Assembly (NCBI GenBank): GCA_965213545.1
Contig: CBDBZL010000002.1
Coordinates: 1,488,001-1,552,000 of the forward strand
Source: CBDBZL01 sp965213545
GTDB taxonomy: Bacteria > Pseudomonadota > Alphaproteobacteria > Sphingomonadales > Sphingomonadaceae
Direction of reading: 5' to 3'
Length of the DNA stretch: 64,000 nucleotides
Part shown: one piece after another, positions 16,178 to 24,828 of the stretch
Position numbering within the stretch: position 1 is the first letter of the stretch
Layout of the letters: every line of letters starts with the position of its first letter
Notes under the pieces: model-generated
What the model was told of the DNA's origin: nothing
What the model saw: only the letters and a program-made list of their open reading frames with translations
The model's database searches: none
Translations under genes and position numbers: made by a program

Positions 16178-17413
16178 TCAGATCAGGCTTTCGGCAGCAA
16201 GCTCTTCCAGCCGCGCCGCGTCATAGCCCAGGAGCTCGCCATAGACCTCGCCATTGTCCTGCCCGGGTCGCGCGGGCGCGGGGCGGCGGACCGATGACGG
16301 CGTGCGCGAAAACTTGGGGAATGCGTTCTGCATCTTGAGCTTGCCGTGGCCGGCGGTCTCGACCTCGATAATGGCCTCGCGCGCGGCGAAATGGGGGTCG
16401 GCCAGCATGTCGGGCGCGGTATAGACCCGGCCGGCGGGCACCGAATGGCGCGCCATCAGCGCCTCGAGCTCGTCCACGGTATGGGTCTTGGTCCATTCCT
16501 CGACCAGGTTGTCGAGCTGGGTCTGATGTCGCCCACGCGCCAGATGGGTGGCATAGCGCGCATCCTGGGCTAGCTCGGGGTGGCCCATCGCCTGGGCGAG
16601 CCGCACGAAGATGGCATCGCCATTGGCGCCGATCATGAAATGGCCGTCGCGACAGCGATAGACGTTGGACGGAGCGATGCCGGGCAGGATCGAGCCCGCG
16701 CGCTCGCGGACGAAGCCGCTGGAATCATATTCGACGACCAGCCCCTCCATCACCTGCAGCACCGCCTCGTAGAGCGCCATGTCGATCACCTGGCCTTCGC
16801 CGGTCTTCTCTCGGTGATGCAGCGCGGCGAGCACGCCCATGCAACCGTAGCTGGCGCACAAAGTATCGCCGATCGAGATGCCCATGCGCGCGGGCGGCCG
16901 GTCGGGATCGCCGACGATATAGCGCCAGCCGCCCATCGCCTCGCCGATGCCGCCAAAGCCCGCGCGGTGCGAATAAGGCCCGTCCTGGCCATAGCCCGAC
17001 ATGCGCGCCACGATGAGCCGCGGGTTGGCCGCCATCAGCGCGGCCGGCGCCAGGTTCCACTTCTCGAGCGTGCCGGGCTTGAAGTTCTCGATCAGCACGT
17101 CGGCGGTGGCGATCAGCTCGCGGGCGATCTGCTGGCCGCCCGCCTCGCGCAAGTTGCAGGTGACCGAGCGCTTGTTGCGCGCGATCACCTCCCACTGCAC
17201 CTTTTCCTCGCCCTGGCCCCAGTCGCGCATCGGATCGCCGCGTCCGGGCGGCTCCACCTTGATGACGTCGGCCCCCATATCGCCCAGCAGCTGGCCGCAG
17301 AACGGCCCCGCCAGCAGCTGGCCAAGCTCGATCACCCGCAGCCCCGCCAGCGCGCCCGCCTCGGGCCCCGCCTGAGCCGGTGCCGGCGCCCCGCCCACGC
17401 TCGGCGTGCTCAT
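16178..17413 (-). CDS. class III CoA-transferase (CaiB/BaiF family)
   Basis: This 411-residue enzyme has LAGLRVIELGQLLAGPF, MGADVIKVEPPGRGD, ENFKPGTLEKW and a likely catalytic aspartate in ISIGDTLCA. GDP/RDWG near residue 70 resembles succinyl-CoA or glutarate-type CaiB proteins. The ATG at 17413 overlaps the hydantoinase B stop as ATGA, so translation is coupled. It probably loads CoA onto the product of the upstream enzymes so that the HMG-CoA-lyase-like protein can cleave it; this order is inferred. Confidence 0.9.
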   Translation of the reverse strand: MSTPSVGGAPAPAQAGPEAGALAGLRVIELGQLLAGPFCGQLLGDMGADVIKVEPPGRGDPMRDWGQGEEKVQWEVIARNKRSVTCNLREAGGQQIARELIATADVLIENFKPGTLEKWNLAPAALMAANPRLIVARMSGYGQDGPYSHRAGFGGIGEAMGGWRYIVGDPDRPPARMGISIGDTLCASYGCMGVLAALHHREKTGEGQVIDMALYEAVLQVMEGLVVEYDSSGFVRERAGSILPGIAPSNVYRCRDGHFMIGANGDAIFVRLAQAMGHPELAQDARYATHLARGRHQTQLDNLVEEWTKTHTVDELEALMARHSVPAGRVYTAPDMLADPHFAAREAIIEVETAGHGKLKMQNAFPKFSRTPSSVRRPAPARPGQDNGEVYGELLGYDAARLEELAAESLI

Positions 17414-19305
17414 TCGGCGGCTTCGGCGGCGACCGGCTCGTGCCAGACCGGCTTGCGCGGCGCGGGAAGCCCGGTGTCCTGTTCGCATGTCCGCCGCAGG
17501 TCCTCGATCTCGGGACCGAAATCGAACAGTTCGGCCGTGCCGCGCTCGCTGCGCATCTCGTCGCGCAGGCGGGCGGTGGCCTGTGCATCGACCTTGCCGC
17601 TGGCATCCGCAACCACGCCATAATCGCGCGCGCCTTGCGGCGTTACCAGTCCCTGGCGGATCTCCTTGCCGACCAGCTCGGCATCGCGTTCGAACGGATC
17701 GCCCCAGCCGCCGCCGCCCCAGGTGATGAAGTGCAGCTGGTCGCCCGCGCCCACCGCCACGTCCTCCACCTTGTTGCCCACGATCCGGCTCGTTCCATCC
17801 GCCCGCTCGAGCACCTTCCTGGCGCGGGCCGCCGGAAGACCCCCGTTCACCCCCCAGGGCGGCACGAACCAGCGGTCGTCATGGATCGCGATGTTGCCGT
17901 CCGCCAGGAAACGATAGGTGATGTGGATGCCGTTGCCACCGCGATGAAGCCCGGCGCCGCCGCTATCGGGCTCGGTCTCGTAACGCTCGATCCGTAAGGG
18001 AAAGTAGCGCTCGAGAAACTCGTTGGGCACGTTGGTGAAGCCGGGCCACAGCGAATGGCCGTCGGGTCCATCGCCCAGCGGCCGGCCGGGAATGCCGCCA
18101 AAGCCGATCTGGAACAGCTGGAACCATTCGCCCGCGCTGCCCGGCCGGTTGTCCCAGCCCGAATAGAACAGGTGTGGGCTTGAGCTGAAGCCGGCCGCAT
18201 TGAGGAACTCGGGCGTCTTCTGGCCCAAGAGCCCGCCCAGCACGTCGAAGATTCGGCCCAGCGCATGCGTGCGGCCCGACAGCGCGGCGGGAAATTGCGG
18301 CTTGAGCAGCGAGCCTTCGGGAATGCGCACGTCGATCAGATCGTAGAACCCGTCATTGAACAATATCTGCGGGTCGAACACCATGATCATGTAGATGCCG
18401 AAGAACATCTTGAACATGTTCTCGTTCAGGTAGAAATTGATCGAGGCGGCGCTTTGCGGGTCGGTCCCGGCAAAGTCGAGCACCACCTTGTCGCCCTCGC
18501 GCCACATCGTGCACTTGATCCGATAGGGGCCGTATCCCATCCCGTCGTCGCACACATAGTCTTCGAAACTGACGGGTTCTTCGGCCACCGCCTGCGCGAT
18601 CAGCGCCTTCATCGCCCGGTGATTGCGCGCCAGCAGTTCCTGCGTCGCCGAGACATAGACATCATCGCCGAAGCGCTCCGCCATCTCGATCACCCGGCGC
18701 GAGGCCACGCGGCACGAGGCGATGAGTGCGTTGAGGTCGGCCTGGCACCAGTCGGGCTTCCTGGTCTGGTGCATCACCAGGCGCATCAGGTCCGCGTTAT
18801 ATTCGCCCTTGCGCCAGATCTTCACCGGCGGGATGCGCACGCCCTCCTCGAAGATCGACATCGCATCGATCGGCATCGAGCCCACCACCTTGCCGCCGAT
18901 ATCGGACTGGTGGCCGAACATCGCGGTCCAGGCGATCAGCCGGCCGTCCTTGTAGACCGGCAGCAGCACCAGCCAGTCGTTGGAATGGCTGACCGCCCCC
19001 TCGCAGCTATAGGGGTCGGACAGGAAGATCATGTCGCCATCCTCGATCGTGCCTGAGAAACCCTTGAGAAAGCCGTCGATGAAGCTGCCGAACTGGCCCA
19101 CGATCATCCGCCCCTGAGGATCGGCGATCAGCGGGAAGGCATCGCCCTGCTCGCGGATGCCCGGGCTCATGGCGGTGCGAACCAGCGTCGCGTCCATCTC
19201 GGTCCGCGCGTTCCTCAGCGCATTCTCGATGATGTCGAGCGTGACCGGGTCGATCTCAATCCGGTCGAAGGGAGTGGTGTTTTCTTCGATGATCTGGGCG
19301 GGCAT
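17410..19305 (-). CDS. hydantoinase B / oxoprolinase family subunit
   Basis: This 631-residue protein begins with IDPVTLDIIENALRNARTEMD and contains IREQGDAF, LSDPYSCEGAVSHSNDW and GGGGWGDPFERD, the marks of the HyuB family. With HyuA it forms ATP-dependent enzymes such as N-methylhydantoinase and 5-oxoprolinase, or ATP-dependent carboxylases of acetone and acetophenone. It lies 38 bases after hydantoinase A and overlaps the CoA-transferase. Its length is near the upper end for the family, with a C-terminal tail after DPFERD. Which reaction it has is not decided by sequence. Confidence 0.9.
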   Translation of the reverse strand: MPAQIIEENTTPFDRIEIDPVTLDIIENALRNARTEMDATLVRTAMSPGIREQGDAFPLIADPQGRMIVGQFGSFIDGFLKGFSGTIEDGDMIFLSDPYSCEGAVSHSNDWLVLLPVYKDGRLIAWTAMFGHQSDIGGKVVGSMPIDAMSIFEEGVRIPPVKIWRKGEYNADLMRLVMHQTRKPDWCQADLNALIASCRVASRRVIEMAERFGDDVYVSATQELLARNHRAMKALIAQAVAEEPVSFEDYVCDDGMGYGPYRIKCTMWREGDKVVLDFAGTDPQSAASINFYLNENMFKMFFGIYMIMVFDPQILFNDGFYDLIDVRIPEGSLLKPQFPAALSGRTHALGRIFDVLGGLLGQKTPEFLNAAGFSSSPHLFYSGWDNRPGSAGEWFQLFQIGFGGIPGRPLGDGPDGHSLWPGFTNVPNEFLERYFPLRIERYETEPDSGGAGLHRGGNGIHITYRFLADGNIAIHDDRWFVPPWGVNGGLPAARARKVLERADGTSRIVGNKVEDVAVGAGDQLHFITWGGGGWGDPFERDAELVGKEIRQGLVTPQGARDYGVVADASGKVDAQATARLRDEMRSERGTAELFDFGPEIEDLRRTCEQDTGLPAPRKPVWHEPVAAEAAE

Positions 19306-19343
19306 GGTTCAACTCCGGTGATGGGGGGCGGGCGGGGCGGCGC

Positions 19344-21392
19344 TCATTCGGGCTCGATGAGGATGTTGCCCACCTTGTCCACCCGGGCAACGCAGCCCGG
19401 CTCGACCAGCGTGGTGGCATCCATCTCGGTGATGACCGCCGGGCCGGGCACCTTGTCGCCCTGCCGCAGACGCGCGCGGTCGTAGATAAGCGCGGGCTGC
19501 TCGCGGCCGGCGGCCCAGATGGTGTGGTCGCGCAGCTTGGCCCGTGCGGGGTCGCCATCGCCGCGCTCGAGCTCGGCGGCGGGCAGGTGCGGCACCGCGC
19601 CCAGCGCCACCGCGCGCAGGTTCACGATCTCGTGCGGGGTGTCCATGTTGAAGGTGAACAGCCGGTTGTGCTCGGCATCGAAGCGCTCGATCAGCCCGGC
19701 GATGCCCTTGTCGCGCAAGGTCTGCTGGTCGATGGTCAGCGCCACCTCGAAGGCCTGGCCGGCATAGCGCAGGTCCACCTCGAACTGGGTGGTGACCTCG
19801 CTTTCGGGAATGCCGTCATCGATCAGCTCGGCCCGCGTCTGCGCCGCCATCTCGTCGAGCAGGCTGACCAGCTCGCTTGCATCCGTATCGCGCGCCAGGC
19901 GGCTGAAGCTGCGCGCGGTCTCGGTCCGCATCCGGGTGGTCGCATCACCCAGGGCGCACAGCACGCCGGGGGAGACCGGACTGATCGCCGGCCAGCTGCC
20001 CATCAGCCGGGCGACCGCATTGACGTGCAGCGGCCCCGCGCCGCCGAAACCCATCAGCGCGAAATGCCGGGGGTCGTAGCCCTGCTGCACGCTGATCATC
20101 CGCAATGCGCCGAACATGTTCTCGTTGACGATGTCGATGATGCCGCGCGCCGCTTCCATCAGCCCGATGCCCAGCGCATCGGCGATGGTCTGCACCGCGC
20201 GGCGCGCGCCTTCGCGGTCGAGCCGGAATGAGCCGCCGAGCAAGTCCTCGGGCAGATAGCCCAGCACCACGTTGGCATCGGTGACGGTTGGCTGGGTGCC
20301 GCCCTTGCCGTAGGCGACCGGGCCGGGCACCGCGCCCGCGCTCTGCGGGCCGACGCGCAGGGCGCCGGTCAGTTCGGGCACATAGGCGATCGAGCCGCCG
20401 CCAGCGCCCACGGTCTTCACATCGAGCGAAGAGGCGCGCACCGACAGGTGGCCCACATCGGTGGTGCGCGAGCGGCGCGGCTCCAGGTCCTCGATCAGCG
20501 CCACGTCGGTCGAAGTGCCGCCCACATCGAGCGTCAGGATCGACTTGAAGCCGGCATTGCGCGCCACCCACAGCGCGCCCGTCACCCCGCCCGCGGGTCC
20601 GGACATCAGGATGTTGACCGGATGCTCCTCGGCCTTCTGCGAGCCCATCAGCCCGCCATCCGAGCGCAGCAGCGAGAGCTTGCCCGCAACGCCCGCATCG
20701 CCCAGCTTGGTGCGCAGGTTGGCGACATAGCGCCCCACCACCGGGCGCACCGAGGCATTGGCGACGGTTGACAAGGTGCGCTCGTATTCCTGCATCTCGG
20801 GCAGCACCTCGTGGCTGAGCGAGACGGGAACATCGGGCATCACTTCGGCGGCGATGGCGCCGATGCGGCTTTCGTGCTCGCCGTTGAGGTAGGAATTGAT
20901 CAGGCTGACGGTGATCGCCTCGACGCCCGCATCGCGCAGGGCGGCAAGCTTCTCGCGCACCTGTGCCTCGTCTAGCGGGCGGACCTCCTGGCCGTCGGCA
21001 TCCATGCGCCCCTTGACCGTGACCGTGTCCTCAAGCGCGGCGAGCGGCTCGGGCTTGGGCCAGATGATCCAGCCGGCAAGCCCCCCGGGCACGAAGCTGC
21101 GGGCGATCTGCATGATGTCCCGGTAGCCCTCGGTCACGATCAGGCCAACGCGCGCGCCCTTGCCCTCGAGCACGGCGTTGGTGGCAACGGTGGTGCCGTG
21201 CAGGAAGGTGCCGATCGCGGCGGGGTCGATCCCGGCATCGCGGGTGATCGTGCCCACGCCTTCCAGAATGCCCTGCGAGCTGTCCTCCGGCGTGGAAGGG
21301 GTCTTGTGCCGCCAGAAGGCGCCGCTGTCTTCATCGAGCAACAGGAGGTCGGTGAACGTGCCTCCAACATCCACACCCAGCCGGTAGCCCAT
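19344..21392 (-). CDS. hydantoinase A / oxoprolinase family subunit
   Basis: This 682-residue subunit has the ASKHA ATPase N-terminus (RLGVDVGGTFTDLLLL), HGTTVATNAVLEGKGA, LTLDVGGTSTDVAL and GFGGAGPLHVNAVA. It binds ATP and, with HyuB, opens cyclic amides or carboxylates ketones. The ATG at 21392 overlaps the stop of the lyase gene by one base. The separate A and B genes (not fused as in 5-oxoprolinase) fit the bacterial hydantoinase or carboxylase forms. Confidence 0.92.
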   Translation of the reverse strand: MGYRLGVDVGGTFTDLLLLDEDSGAFWRHKTPSTPEDSSQGILEGVGTITRDAGIDPAAIGTFLHGTTVATNAVLEGKGARVGLIVTEGYRDIMQIARSFVPGGLAGWIIWPKPEPLAALEDTVTVKGRMDADGQEVRPLDEAQVREKLAALRDAGVEAITVSLINSYLNGEHESRIGAIAAEVMPDVPVSLSHEVLPEMQEYERTLSTVANASVRPVVGRYVANLRTKLGDAGVAGKLSLLRSDGGLMGSQKAEEHPVNILMSGPAGGVTGALWVARNAGFKSILTLDVGGTSTDVALIEDLEPRRSRTTDVGHLSVRASSLDVKTVGAGGGSIAYVPELTGALRVGPQSAGAVPGPVAYGKGGTQPTVTDANVVLGYLPEDLLGGSFRLDREGARRAVQTIADALGIGLMEAARGIIDIVNENMFGALRMISVQQGYDPRHFALMGFGGAGPLHVNAVARLMGSWPAISPVSPGVLCALGDATTRMRTETARSFSRLARDTDASELVSLLDEMAAQTRAELIDDGIPESEVTTQFEVDLRYAGQAFEVALTIDQQTLRDKGIAGLIERFDAEHNRLFTFNMDTPHEIVNLRAVALGAVPHLPAAELERGDGDPARAKLRDHTIWAAGREQPALIYDRARLRQGDKVPGPAVITEMDATTLVEPGCVARVDKVGNILIEPE

Positions 21393-22375
21393 CAGGCGAT
21401 CTCCTCCGTTATTTCAACCGTTTGCCGCGCTTGCGGCGGGAAGTTGCGTGCGCGCGGAACCATCGCGGGCAGCGGTTTGTCCATTACGCGGGAGAGCCAG
21501 GCATTGGCCTCGCCGAGCAGCGCGTTGTCAAGGCCGGTGGCGATGCCGGCGCGGGACAGCATCCAGGCGACATCCTCGGTCGCCACATTGCCCGCCGCGC
21601 CGGGCGAGAACGGACAGCCGCCCAGCCCGCCGATCGAGGCATCCACGGTTCGTGCCCCCGCGCCCACCGCCGCCCAGACATTGGCCAGGCCGGTGCCGCG
21701 CGTGTTGTGGAAATGCACCCTGACCGGCAGCGGCGCGATCGCCTCGCGCACTCGGGCGACCAGATGCGTCACATGCGCCGGATCGGCGACCCCGATCGTA
21801 TCGGCCAGGGCGATCTCCACCGCGCCCGTCGTCGCCAGCTCGCGGGCCATGGCCAGCACGTGGTCCGCATCCACCTCGCCATCGAACGGACAGCCGAAGC
21901 TGGCGGCGATGGTCACCTGCCCGCTCAGCCCGGCATCGTGCGCCAGCGCCATGATCTCACCCGCGGCAGCCACCGATTGCGCACTGGTCTGGTTCTGGTT
22001 GGCCAGCCCCAGCCCGTCGCTTGCCACCGCCACCGCGCCCAGCTGGTCGATCCGCCCGGTGGCGATGGCGCGCTCCGCCCCGCGCCGGTTCATGACCAGG
22101 CCGATAGTGGTGACATCCGTGCGCACGGGCAGGCCGGCGCACACCTCGTCGGCATCGGCCATTTGCGGCACCGCGCGCGGGCTGACAAAGCTGGTCACCT
22201 CGATCCGGCGCGCGCCGGCTTCGATCGCGCGCGCGATCAGCTCGAGCTTGGCCTGCGTGGAGATCTGCCGCGCCTCGTTCTGCAATCCGTCGCGTGGCGA
22301 TACTTCCACCATCTCGATGGTGTCGGGCAGGGCGGAACCATCATCTACAGGACGTGCAGCAGCGCGCGCGCTCAT
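21392..22375 (-). CDS. hydroxymethylglutaryl-CoA lyase-like protein
   Basis: This 327-residue TIM-barrel lyase of the HMGL/DRE family has VEVSPRDGLQNE near the N-terminus, the metal-binding HFHNTRGTGL, and the active-site loop GLGGCPFSPGAAGNVATED with its cysteine. Such enzymes split 3-hydroxy-3-methylacyl-CoA into acetyl-CoA and a keto acid. The ATG overlaps the GntR stop (ATGA) and the stop overlaps hydantoinase A. With the CoA-transferase it may finish a pathway in which a ketone is carboxylated and then cleaved, which is inference. Confidence 0.9.
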   Translation of the reverse strand: MSARAAARPVDDGSALPDTIEMVEVSPRDGLQNEARQISTQAKLELIARAIEAGARRIEVTSFVSPRAVPQMADADEVCAGLPVRTDVTTIGLVMNRRGAERAIATGRIDQLGAVAVASDGLGLANQNQTSAQSVAAAGEIMALAHDAGLSGQVTIAASFGCPFDGEVDADHVLAMARELATTGAVEIALADTIGVADPAHVTHLVARVREAIAPLPVRVHFHNTRGTGLANVWAAVGAGARTVDASIGGLGGCPFSPGAAGNVATEDVAWMLSRAGIATGLDNALLGEANAWLSRVMDKPLPAMVPRARNFPPQARQTVEITEEIA

Positions 22376-23052
22376 GCCTTCCTCCGCGCCGGTTCTGAAA
22401 CGAATGTCGCCAGCCCCTGATGCGCGTCGGCATAGGCGTGGAAGGCACGGCGGATATGCGCGCCCATGGCATCATGCGCCCAGCATCCGTCACCCCGGGC
22501 AAAGGCGGACAGCAGCTCGCCATGTTCGCGATGCGAGCGGACAAGCTCGCTATGCGCATAGTGATGCGCGGTGCGCCACACGATCGGCTGCTCGACCAGC
22601 GTGGCGATGAGCGCGGTCAGCCTGGGCGAGCCGGCGGCATCCAGCACGCGTGCATGGAATTCGCGGTTGCCCGCCAGAAACGCTTCGACATTGGGCTCTC
22701 GGCCTTCGATCGCCTGGCCGATCACCGCATGGCACCGGCGCATCGCCTCGAGTATCGCAGGCGTCATCCGCTCGGCCGCCCGGCGCGCGGCCAGGCCCTC
22801 CAGCATGGCGCGCAGTTCGAAGGAATCGGCGACATCGTCGAGCGACCATTCGGCAACGAAACTGCGCTGCGAATCGCTGCGCTGGACCAGCAATTCGGCC
22901 TCCAGCCGGCGCAATGCGTCACGCACCGGGGTGCGCGATACGCCGCACCATTTCGCCAGCGCTTCTTCGCCCAGCGGCGCGCCTGCCGGGAACTCGCCCG
23001 AAAGGATGGCGTCCCTGATGCAGGAATAGGCCTTGTCGGTCGCGCGCGACAC
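22372..23052 (-). CDS. GntR family (FCD-type) transcriptional regulator
   Basis: This 226-residue regulator has an N-terminal winged helix (AILSGEFPAGAPLGEEALAKW, SRTPVRDALRRLEAE) and the all-helical FCD effector domain (AMLEGLAARRAAE, NREFHARVLDAAGS). The GTG at 23052 is chosen over longer frames because GGAGAG lies five bases upstream and homology starts at ATDKAYS. It heads the minus-strand hydantoinase operon and is divergent from frmA. Two TGTATAC elements lie in the intergenic region. Confidence 0.88.
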   Translation of the reverse strand: MSRATDKAYSCIRDAILSGEFPAGAPLGEEALAKWCGVSRTPVRDALRRLEAELLVQRSDSQRSFVAEWSLDDVADSFELRAMLEGLAARRAAERMTPAILEAMRRCHAVIGQAIEGREPNVEAFLAGNREFHARVLDAAGSPRLTALIATLVEQPIVWRTAHHYAHSELVRSHREHGELLSAFARGDGCWAHDAMGAHIRRAFHAYADAHQGLATFVSEPARRKA

Positions 23053-23091
23053 GTTTCTCTCCGGTGGATCGGCGATCTTGCTCGGCCCAAC

Positions 23092-23099
23092 TGTATACA
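23092..23099. promoter_or_regulatory. TGTATACA element, possible GntR operator 1
   Basis: TGTATACA is a perfect 8-base palindrome, 40 bases before the GntR GTG start. A wider CCAAC/GTTGG inverted repeat surrounds it (23088-23107). FCD-type GntR operators often contain a GT-N(1-3)-AC core, which this matches. Confidence 0.45.
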
Positions 23100-23199
23100 A
23101 GGTTGGCCCCGCTCGGCAAGCAGGTCGAAGACCGCGACGACACGTGCGAGCAATCGAGTCGCACCGCGATAAATGCGTCGAACAAATTTGCCGTTGAAA

Positions 23200-23207
23200 T
23201 GTATACC
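23200..23207. promoter_or_regulatory. TGTATACC element, possible GntR operator 2
   Basis: This TGTATAC copy lies 50 bases before frmA and 108 bases from the first, close to a whole number of helical turns. Its position suits a regulator acting on both divergent promoters. Confidence 0.4.
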
Positions 23208-23257
23208 GCGCTGCTGTCTGATCGCGACATAAACACCGACCAGGGGGAAACCGGCCG

Positions 23258-24370
23258 ATGAAATCACGCGCCGCGGTAGCATTCGAGGCCAAGCAACCGC
23301 TCGAGATCGTCGAGGTCGACCTCGAGGGTCCGCGCGCGGGCGAGGTGCTGGTCGAGATCAAGGCATCGGGTATCTGCCATACCGACGCCTACACGCTGGA
23401 CGGGCTCGATTCCGAAGGGCTGTTCCCCAGCATCCTGGGGCACGAGGGGGCGGGTATCGTGCGCGAGGTGGGGCCGGGCGTCACCTCGGTGGCAGAGGGC
23501 GATCACGTCATCCCGCTCTACACGCCCGAATGTCGCCAATGCAAAAGCTGCCTCAGCGGCAAGACCAACCTGTGCACCGCCATTCGCGCCACGCAGGGCA
23601 AGGGCGTGATGCCCGATGGCACCTCGCGGTTCAGCTATCGGGGCCAGACCCTCTATCACTACATGGGCTGCTCGACCTTCTCCAACTTCACCGTGCTGCC
23701 CGAGATCGCGGTCGCCAGGATAAGGCCGGACGCGCCGTTTAAGACCTCGTGCTATATCGGCTGCGGCGTCACCACCGGCGTGGGCGCGGTGGTCAACACC
23801 GCCGACGTGCGCCCGGGCGAGAGCGTGGTGGTGTTCGGCCTGGGCGGGATCGGCCTCAACGTGGTCCAGGGCGCGCGGATGGCGGGAGCGGGCATCATCT
23901 TGGGGATCGACCTCAACGAAACGCGCGAGGAATGGGGTCGCCAGTTCGGCATGACCCATTTCCTGGGCAGCGCGGGCATGAGCCGCGAGGAGGTGATCGC
24001 CCATGTCCTGAAGATCACCGATGGCGGCGCCGATTACAGCTTCGACTGCACCGGCAATACCGAGGTGATGCGCACCGCGCTGGAATGCTGCCACCGCGGC
24101 TGGGGCACCTCCATTATCATCGGCGTGGCCGAGGCGGGCCGCGAGATCGCCACCCGCCCGTTCCAGCTGGTCACCGGGCGCAACTGGCGCGGTACCGCGT
24201 TCGGCGGCGCCAAGGGCCGCACCGACGTGCCCCGCATCGTCGACTGGTACATGGACGGGCGGATCGCCATCGACCCGATGATCACCCACACCATGGGCCT
24301 GGAAGATATCAACAAGGGCTTCGAACTCATGCATGCGGGGGAAAGCATTCGCAGCGTGATCGTCTATTGA
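23258..24370 (+). CDS. frmA: S-(hydroxymethyl)glutathione dehydrogenase (class III alcohol dehydrogenase)
   Basis: This 370-residue zinc NAD-dependent enzyme oxidises S-hydroxymethylglutathione, the spontaneous formaldehyde-glutathione adduct, to S-formylglutathione. It has the catalytic zinc ligand in GICHTDAY, GHEGAGIV, the structural zinc cysteines in ECRQCKSCLSGKTNLC, and VFGLGGIGLNVVQ for NAD. GSTFSNFT-like sequence (GCSTFSNFTVLPE) is typical of FrmA. A GGGGGAAA motif lies upstream of the ATG. It leads the operon frmA, VOC gene, fghA and is divergent from the hydantoinase operon. Confidence 0.93.
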   Translation: MKSRAAVAFEAKQPLEIVEVDLEGPRAGEVLVEIKASGICHTDAYTLDGLDSEGLFPSILGHEGAGIVREVGPGVTSVAEGDHVIPLYTPECRQCKSCLSGKTNLCTAIRATQGKGVMPDGTSRFSYRGQTLYHYMGCSTFSNFTVLPEIAVARIRPDAPFKTSCYIGCGVTTGVGAVVNTADVRPGESVVVFGLGGIGLNVVQGARMAGAGIILGIDLNETREEWGRQFGMTHFLGSAGMSREEVIAHVLKITDGGADYSFDCTGNTEVMRTALECCHRGWGTSIIIGVAEAGREIATRPFQLVTGRNWRGTAFGGAKGRTDVPRIVDWYMDGRIAIDPMITHTMGLEDINKGFELMHAGESIRSVIVY

Positions 24371-24429
24371 GCAACACCCCGCGTCCGCCGACACCGGCGG
24401 GCACGGAAGCGAACAAGGGAGGAAAAGCA

Positions 24430-24828
24430 ATGTTTAGCCACGTCATGCTCGGGTCGAACGACATCGCGCGCTCGAGAAAGTTCTACGACGCGGTGCTCGG
24501 CACACTGGGGTTCACCGGCGAGCCGATGGCACGCGAGGAAGAGAACGGGCCCAAGGCCTTGTTCTACATGCATAATGGCGGCGCGTTCGGCGTCACCCGG
24601 CCGATCGACGGCAAGCCCGCCAGCAGCGCCAATGGCGGCACGCTGGGCTTTGCCTGCTCCTCGCCCGAGCAGGTCAACCAGTTCCACGATGCCGGTATCG
24701 CCAATGGCGGCACCTCGATCGAGGACCCGCCCGGCCTGCGCCAGACGCCCGGCTTGGGGCCGATGCACCTTGCCTATCTGCGCGATCCCGATGGCAATAA
24801 GCTGTGCGCGGTCTACCGGGGCGCCTGA
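24430..24828 (+). CDS. VOC (glyoxalase/bleomycin-resistance) family protein
   Basis: This 132-residue protein has a beta-alpha-beta-beta-beta fold starting MFSHVMLGSNDIARSRKFYDAVLG and ending LRDPDGNKLCAVYRG. VOC proteins include metal-dependent lyases and dioxygenases. A strong ribosome binding site (GGGAGGAAAAG) precedes the ATG. Its position between frmA and fghA, overlapping fghA by one base, suggests a role in formaldehyde or methylglyoxal handling. Its exact reaction is unknown. Confidence 0.9.
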   Translation: MFSHVMLGSNDIARSRKFYDAVLGTLGFTGEPMAREEENGPKALFYMHNGGAFGVTRPIDGKPASSANGGTLGFACSSPEQVNQFHDAGIANGGTSIEDPPGLRQTPGLGPMHLAYLRDPDGNKLCAVYRGA

